NCBI GenBank assembly: GCA_035696165.1
Contig: DASRQX010000359.1
Span: 1-8,040, forward strand
Origin: Palsa-883 sp035696165
GTDB taxonomy: Bacteria; Pseudomonadota; Alphaproteobacteria; Acetobacterales; Acetobacteraceae
Direction: 5' to 3'
Length of the DNA: 8,040 nucleotides
Part shown: one piece after another, positions 5,128 through 8,040 of the stretch
Numbering within the stretch: the first letter of the stretch is position 1
Layout of the letters: each line of letters opens with the position of its first letter
Program-made: the position numbers and the translations under genes
The notes under the pieces: model-generated
The model's input: the letters and a program-made list of their open reading frames with translations, nothing else
Told to the model about the DNA's origin: nothing
Database searches by the model: none

Positions 5128-6116
5128 GCATGACGGTCGAAAATCGCGTAGGCGAAGCAGGCGTGGGCGAAGCGGGCGTGGGCGACGCAGGCGTGGGCGC
5201 GGCGGGGGCGAGCGAGGCGTGCGTCGACGTCGAGAACCTGACGCTGTTTTTTCCGCTGTACCATGGCAACAGCCGCAGCCTGAAGAAGACGGTGTTCGCC
5301 GCCGCCACTGGCCGCCTCGGCCGCGACGCCCAGCACCGCCCCGGCGTGCAGGCGCTGCGCGACATCTCGTTCCGCCTGCGCAGCGGTGACCGGCTTGGCC
5401 TGATCGGTTCCAATGGCGCCGGCAAGACCACGCTGCTGCGCACCCTGGCCGGAATCTACGAGCCGGTGGTCGGCCACATCCGCGTCCAGGGCAGCATCAA
5501 CGCGCTGCTGAATACCCAGCTCGGCATGAACCTCGACCTGACCGGACGGGAGAACATCATGCTGCGCGGCCTATACAATGGGCTGAGCCGCCCGGTGCTG
5601 GCCCGCCTGGCGGACGATGTCGGCAGCTTCGCCGATCTTGGCGACTTCCTGGATTTGCCGGTGCGCATCTACTCCTCGGGCATGATGGTCCGCCTTGCCT
5701 TCGCGCTGGCGACGGCGATCCGCCCGCAGATCCTGCTGATGGACGAGTGGATCCTGGCCGGTGACGCCACGTTTCTTGAACGTGCCCGGGTTCGGCTTGA
5801 GGACATGGTGCGCGGCGCCGAGATCCTGGTGCTGTCCACCCACATCGCAACGGTCGTGCGGACCTGGTGCTCGAGGGTCATCTGGCTCGATCAGGGCCGG
5901 ATCCGCGAGGATGGTCCCACCGACGTCGTGCTGGACAACTACATGAAAGCGATGGCGCCATCCGCTGCATCCCCCCAGGCGGCGGCCGACGCCGCCGACA
6001 CTGCGTTGGGCGCGGCGGCGAAAGGGGGAAACCATGAAGGCGCTGAGCGAGGCGGCGATCCGCCGGTATCAGGGCCAGGGCTACTAAGCGCCGGAGCCGG
6101 CGCTGACCACGGCTGA
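5124..6116 (+). CDS. ABC exporter ATPase (TagH/KpsT/Wzt-type) with repetitive N-terminus
   Basis: The 330-residue nucleotide-binding subunit partners the permease upstream, which it overlaps by ATGA. The order of motifs is: Walker A GSNGAGKTT (95-103), Q-loop region NTQLGMNLDLTGRENI (130-145), signature YSSGMMVRLAFA (183-194), Walker B ILLMDEW (203-209) with GDATF (213-217), and H-loop STH (238-240). The YSSGM signature and DEWxxxGDATF are typical of polysaccharide exporters (COG1134). There is no Wzt-type C-terminal carbohydrate-binding domain. Two oddities stand out. Residues 9-28 are a VGEAG-type pentapeptide repeated four times, encoded by 15-bp tandem repeats. The last 28 or so residues are read out of frame over the start of a decayed dioxygenase gene, so the native stop may have been lost. 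The core (about 34-280) looks fully functional. Confidence 0.93.
   Translation: MSMTVENRVGEAGVGEAGVGDAGVGAAGASEACVDVENLTLFFPLYHGNSRSLKKTVFAAATGRLGRDAQHRPGVQALRDISFRLRSGDRLGLIGSNGAGKTTLLRTLAGIYEPVVGHIRVQGSINALLNTQLGMNLDLTGRENIMLRGLYNGLSRPVLARLADDVGSFADLGDFLDLPVRIYSSGMMVRLAFALATAIRPQILLMDEWILAGDATFLERARVRLEDMVRGAEILVLSTHIATVVRTWCSRVIWLDQGRIREDGPTDVVLDNYMKAMAPSAASPQAAADAADTALGAAAKGGNHEGAERGGDPPVSGPGLLSAGAGADHG
5146..5205 (+). repeat. Four 15-bp tandem repeats inside the ATPase gene
   Basis: The units at 5146, 5161, 5176 and 5191 follow GCGTGGGCGAAGCGG with one to three changes each, and a degenerate fifth unit follows at 5206. Each unit encodes one V-G-E/D/A-A-G pentapeptide, so changes in copy number keep the frame. 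The repeats lie before the conserved domain, where length variation should be tolerated. Confidence 0.85.
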
Positions 6117-6189
6117 AGCCACTTCGTTCCGCGGCCGGCTGGAGGCATCAGGCCTCTGGCGACCGCTGAGATCGCTTTCGACCGGCTGA
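6034..6189 (+). pseudogene. Remnant of a phytanoyl-CoA dioxygenase-like gene (5' end only)
   Basis: ATG 6034 is preceded by GGGGG with 5-nt spacing. It gives M-K-A-L-S-E-A-A-I-R-R-Y-Q-G-Q-G-Y, then TAA at 6085-6087. The same frame continues A-P-E-P-A-L-T-T-A-E-A-T-S-F-R-G-R-L-E-A-S-G-L, then W-R-P-L-R-S, until TGA at 6187-6189. The pattern 'ALSxxxIxxYxxxGYxxPxPALTxxEAxxFRxRLE' is the usual N-terminus of PhyH-family Fe(II)/2-oxoglutarate dioxygenases, which have roughly 260-300 residues. Here only about 50 codons survive: the expected codon after GY has become TAA, and the iron-binding HxD...H region is absent. The remnant overlaps the ATPase 3' end by 83 nt in a different frame. The family call rests on this short N-terminal pattern and is moderately certain; decay is certain if the call is right. 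Confidence 0.6.
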
Positions 6190-6253
6190 ACCAAGTGTGT
6201 TTGTCAAATACCCATTCGCCGTCGTCTTGCAGGTCCGCGGCGCAATGTGGACC

Positions 6254-6832
6254 TTAGCCATGCCCCTGCAACAACTCCTGCTTCAGCGTCGGTGAGGCCG
6301 GCGCGCGGCCGAGAAACGTGGCCAACATCGCTCTTGCGAACGGACGCTTGGTGATCGTGCCAACCTGGTTGCCGTCGGCGGTCACCGTGGCGCCCTGCGC
6401 GGTGAACAGAATCGAATAGCTCTCGCCCGCGTGCATCGCCGGGACGCCGGCGAGGAAATTCGCGACATCCGTCGGGTCAAGCTTGCAGGGCGCCTGGCAA
6501 TTGTTGTTCAGGCCGGTACGCCAGGCGTTGCGGGACGCGTCGGCACTGACGTTGCGCTCGAATTTGACGATCAGCAGCTTGGTATCGTGCGACCGCAGGA
6601 TCGCGTCGGCGTCGGTGCTCGGATGCTCCAGGTAAAGTCCGACGACATAGATATGAATGCCGAGGATCGAATAGGTCCGCAGCCCGAAGCCATTGAGCTG
6701 CAACGTTTTTCCGTCCGCCTGAAGTGTGCCGGGCAGTTGCACCCCGTCGATTTCCGCGGCGTGCGTCGGGGATCGGACGGGCGCGATGGCGGCGGCCAGC
6801 AGCAGCGCGCACGCCAAGCCACGGGCGGCCAT
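6254..6832 (-). CDS. Secreted chalcone-isomerase-like protein
   Basis: This 192-residue protein has a signal peptide (MAARGLACALLLAAAIAPVRSPTHA, predicted cleavage after residue 25, before AEIDG) and a chalcone isomerase-like domain (Chalcone_3 type). Family marks are GVQLPGTLQADGKTLQLNGFGLR (30-52), I-H-I-Y-V-V-G-L-Y-L-E (59-69), KLLIVKFERNVSAD (85-98), then F-T-A-Q-G-A-T-V near 143 and FLGRAPASPTLKQELLQG (173-190). Bacterial members are exported proteins of uncertain role; flavonoid isomerase activity should not be assumed. C112 and C116 in NNCQAPCK could form a disulfide. The start at 6832 is chosen because it places the signal peptide at the N-terminus; an in-frame ATG at 6877 would add 15 basic residues, and neither has a strong ribosome binding site. 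It converges with the exporter genes. Confidence 0.85.
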   Translation of the reverse strand: MAARGLACALLLAAAIAPVRSPTHAAEIDGVQLPGTLQADGKTLQLNGFGLRTYSILGIHIYVVGLYLEHPSTDADAILRSHDTKLLIVKFERNVSADASRNAWRTGLNNNCQAPCKLDPTDVANFLAGVPAMHAGESYSILFTAQGATVTADGNQVGTITKRPFARAMLATFLGRAPASPTLKQELLQGHG

Positions 6833-6967
6833 GCCGTGCCGCGATCTCACCCATCTGCTTTTACAGCGATCTGACATCTCGCGCAGCGTATGCCTGCTGC
6901 CGAAATAATGCACTAAGCGCCTGAGGCGAGATACCCGCTTCAAGTAGCGCACGAGTTGCGCTCACAG

Positions 6968-6997
6968 CGTCATGCCGGCGCAGGAGCCTGTAATCCA
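6968..6997. repeat. REP-like intergenic palindrome relic
   Basis: CGTCATGCCGGCGCAGGAGC followed by CTGTAATCCA resembles the common proteobacterial repeat CGTCATNCCGGCG...CGGNATCCA. The right arm is degraded. It lies between the chalcone-isomerase-like gene and the IS1182 transposase, and could be the sequence into which the element inserted. Confidence 0.45.
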
Positions 6998-7046
6998 ATC
7001 CCGATAGCACCTCGATTGCATTTTCACGATTCCCCCCGCCGTCGAA

Positions 7047-7060
7047 GTAGGATTCCCTAC
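7047..7060 (+). repeat. Small hairpin in the transposase leader
   Basis: GTAGG-ATTC-CCTAC forms a 5-bp perfect stem 24 nt upstream of the transposase start and just before its AAGGA ribosome binding site (7071-7075). It may belong to the IS1182 left end or limit translation from read-through transcripts. Confidence 0.3.
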
Positions 7061-7084
7061 CGCGATGGACAAGGACGATTCGCG

Positions 7085-8040
7085 ATGACCAACGGGCTTC
7101 GACTGCTCCGCCCAGAGCGCTGCCAGCCCGGCTGGGCAGTGGTTGATCTGGACAGTCAGCTGGACCCGGAGCATCGGGCGCGGGTGGTGTGGGACTTCGT
7201 GCGAACCCTGGACCTGAGCGCATGGTATGCGCGGATCAAAGCGGCTGGCGACGCTCCCGGCCGTCCGGCGTCGGACCCGGCGGTGCTGCTGGCGGTGTGG
7301 CTGTATGCGACGACGGACGGCGTCGGCTCGGCCCGCGCGATCGCGCGGCTGTGCGTGTACCACACAGCCTATCGCCGGCTGTGCGGCGGCGTATCGGTCA
7401 ACCACGACATGCTGCCGGCATTCCGCCGCGACAGTGGGCCGCTGCTGGACCAGTTGCTGACACAGAGCCTGACCAGCCTGCTGGCGGAAGGGTTGATCAC
7501 GTTGGAGGAAGTGGCGATCGACGGCACCAAGACGCAGGCCCATGCCGGCCGCGGCTAGATGGCGCAGCGTGAGCGGCTGGTGAAGCTGGAGCAGGTGGTC
7601 GCGGCGCATGTGGCGAAACTGAAGCATGAGGTCGAAGCGGACGGCGTGGCGGTCGAGCGCAAGCGCCAGAAACGGGCGCTGCGGGCGGCGGCGGAGCGGG
7701 CGGCGCGGCTGCGGCGGGCGCAGGAGAATCTTGCCGAACTGGAGCGGGAGAAAGCCGAGCGGGCCAAACGGCACGCCAAGGAAGAGGCGGAGAAGCGGGC
7801 GCCCTCGGTCTCGATCTCCGATCCCGAGGCCCGCTCGATGAAAATGGCCGATGGCGCGACGCGCCTCGCGTGGAACGTCCAGGTCGCCACCTCGAACGGC
7901 TTCATCGTGACGATCGACCCCACCGACCGGCGCAACGACAGTGGTCTGGCCGAGGGCCTTGTGCAGCAGGTGGTCGATCGCTGCGGCGTGACCCCCCAGC
8001 GCCTGCTGGCTGATGGCTCGGCGATGACGCAGGACGACAT
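7085..8040 (+). pseudogene. IS1182-family transposase, interrupted by in-frame TAG and cut by window edge
   Basis: From ATG 7085 (AAGGA 9 nt upstream) the frame encodes a DUF772-type N-terminal domain. It includes DFVRTLDLSAWYARI (37-51), GRPASDPAVLLAVWLYATTDGVGS (59-82), then Y-R-R-L-C-G-G-V-S-V-N-H-D and the first catalytic Asp, D146 in VAIDGTKTQA. TAG at 7556-7558 stops it after 157 residues. The same frame resumes at once with ATG 7559 and stays open to the window end: a Lys/Arg/Glu/Ala-rich helical stretch, then SDPEARSMKMADG (the usual post-helix motif of IS1182 transposases) and LLADGSAMTQDDI containing the second catalytic Asp. A Ser codon (TCG) to TAG change would explain the stop. 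The last catalytic Glu lies outside. Either a nonsense-inactivated copy or a two-piece transposase made by reinitiation. Confidence 0.85.

Larger units (their letters stand above)
6833..7084. other. Gap between chalcone-isomerase-like gene and IS1182 transposase
   Basis: This 252-bp gap holds the upstream region of the minus-strand chalcone-isomerase-like gene, a REP-like sequence at 6968-6997 and the left end of the IS1182 element. A minus-strand frame across 6861-7020 is open but gives no recognisable protein and continues antisense into the transposase. The element's left inverted repeat should lie here, but its mate is outside the window. Confidence 0.5.
7000..8040 (+). mobile_element. 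IS1182-family insertion sequence, left part (ends not resolved)
   Basis: Inferred from the transposase at 7085-8040. The left boundary is placed only approximately, between the REP-like relic ending at 6997 and the transposase leader. No terminal repeat can be verified because the right end is outside the window. Confidence 0.5.

Noticed and set aside
6861..7223. Minus-strand frame upstream of the chalcone-isomerase-like gene
   Set aside because: It spans the REP-like relic and runs antisense through the transposase start; no recognisable protein.
7555..8040. Long minus-strand open frame opposite the transposase
   Set aside because: Ser/Arg/Ala-rich antisense shadow of GC-rich coding DNA; the plus strand in the same interval has clear IS1182 motifs.
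1..8040. Composite transposon bounded by two insertion sequences
   Set aside because: The left element is IS5-family and the right is IS1182-family. Unrelated ends cannot mobilise the interval together by the usual mechanism.

Overview
The window is GC-rich (mostly G or C at third codon positions). It carries gene families and intergenic palindromes typical of Alphaproteobacteria, and the mix is reminiscent of Acetobacteraceae or other Rhodospirillales: DUF29, an exported chalcone-isomerase-like protein, a KpsM/Wzm-type exporter next to a phytanoyl-CoA dioxygenase relic, and a palindrome of the form GTCATGGCCGG...CCGGCCATCCACG. This is a taxonomic inference, not a proof.

Layout. (1) Positions 1-137, minus strand: the N-terminus of an IS5-family transposase, cut by the window edge. 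(2) About 140-1061: roughly 900 bp with no convincing gene, but with a 21-bp inverted repeat pair (437-544), a hairpin (922-953) and a dispersed palindrome (951-1008). (3) 1062-3108, minus strand: a Tat-exported oxalate-decarboxylase-type bicupin followed by a membrane cytochrome b561. The 190-bp gap between them contains three 17-bp direct repeats and inverted repeats. (4) 3231-3722, minus strand: a DUF29 protein with a hairpin just after it. (5) 3723-4260: 538 bp without a supported gene, G-rich and with palindromes. (6) 4261-6116, plus strand: a translationally coupled ABC-2 permease and ATPase of the polysaccharide/polyol-phosphate export type. The ATPase has a 15-bp tandem repeat at its N-terminus. 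(7) 6034-6189, plus strand: the decayed start of a phytanoyl-CoA dioxygenase-like gene, overlapping the ATPase 3' end in another frame. (8) 6254-6832, minus strand: a secreted chalcone-isomerase-like protein. (9) 7085-8040, plus strand: an IS1182-family transposase interrupted by an in-frame TAG and cut by the window edge.

Functionally this is accessory-looking DNA between two unrelated insertion sequences. The exporter pair has no glycosyltransferases beside it in the window, so its cargo is unknown. The bicupin and cytochrome b561 could form a small periplasm/membrane unit, but no direct partnership can be shown from sequence. I do not see a clear undescribed system. The leads most worth checking are the exported bicupin with an altered lid motif beside a b561 and its 17-bp repeat array, and the ATPase/phyH erosion junction.
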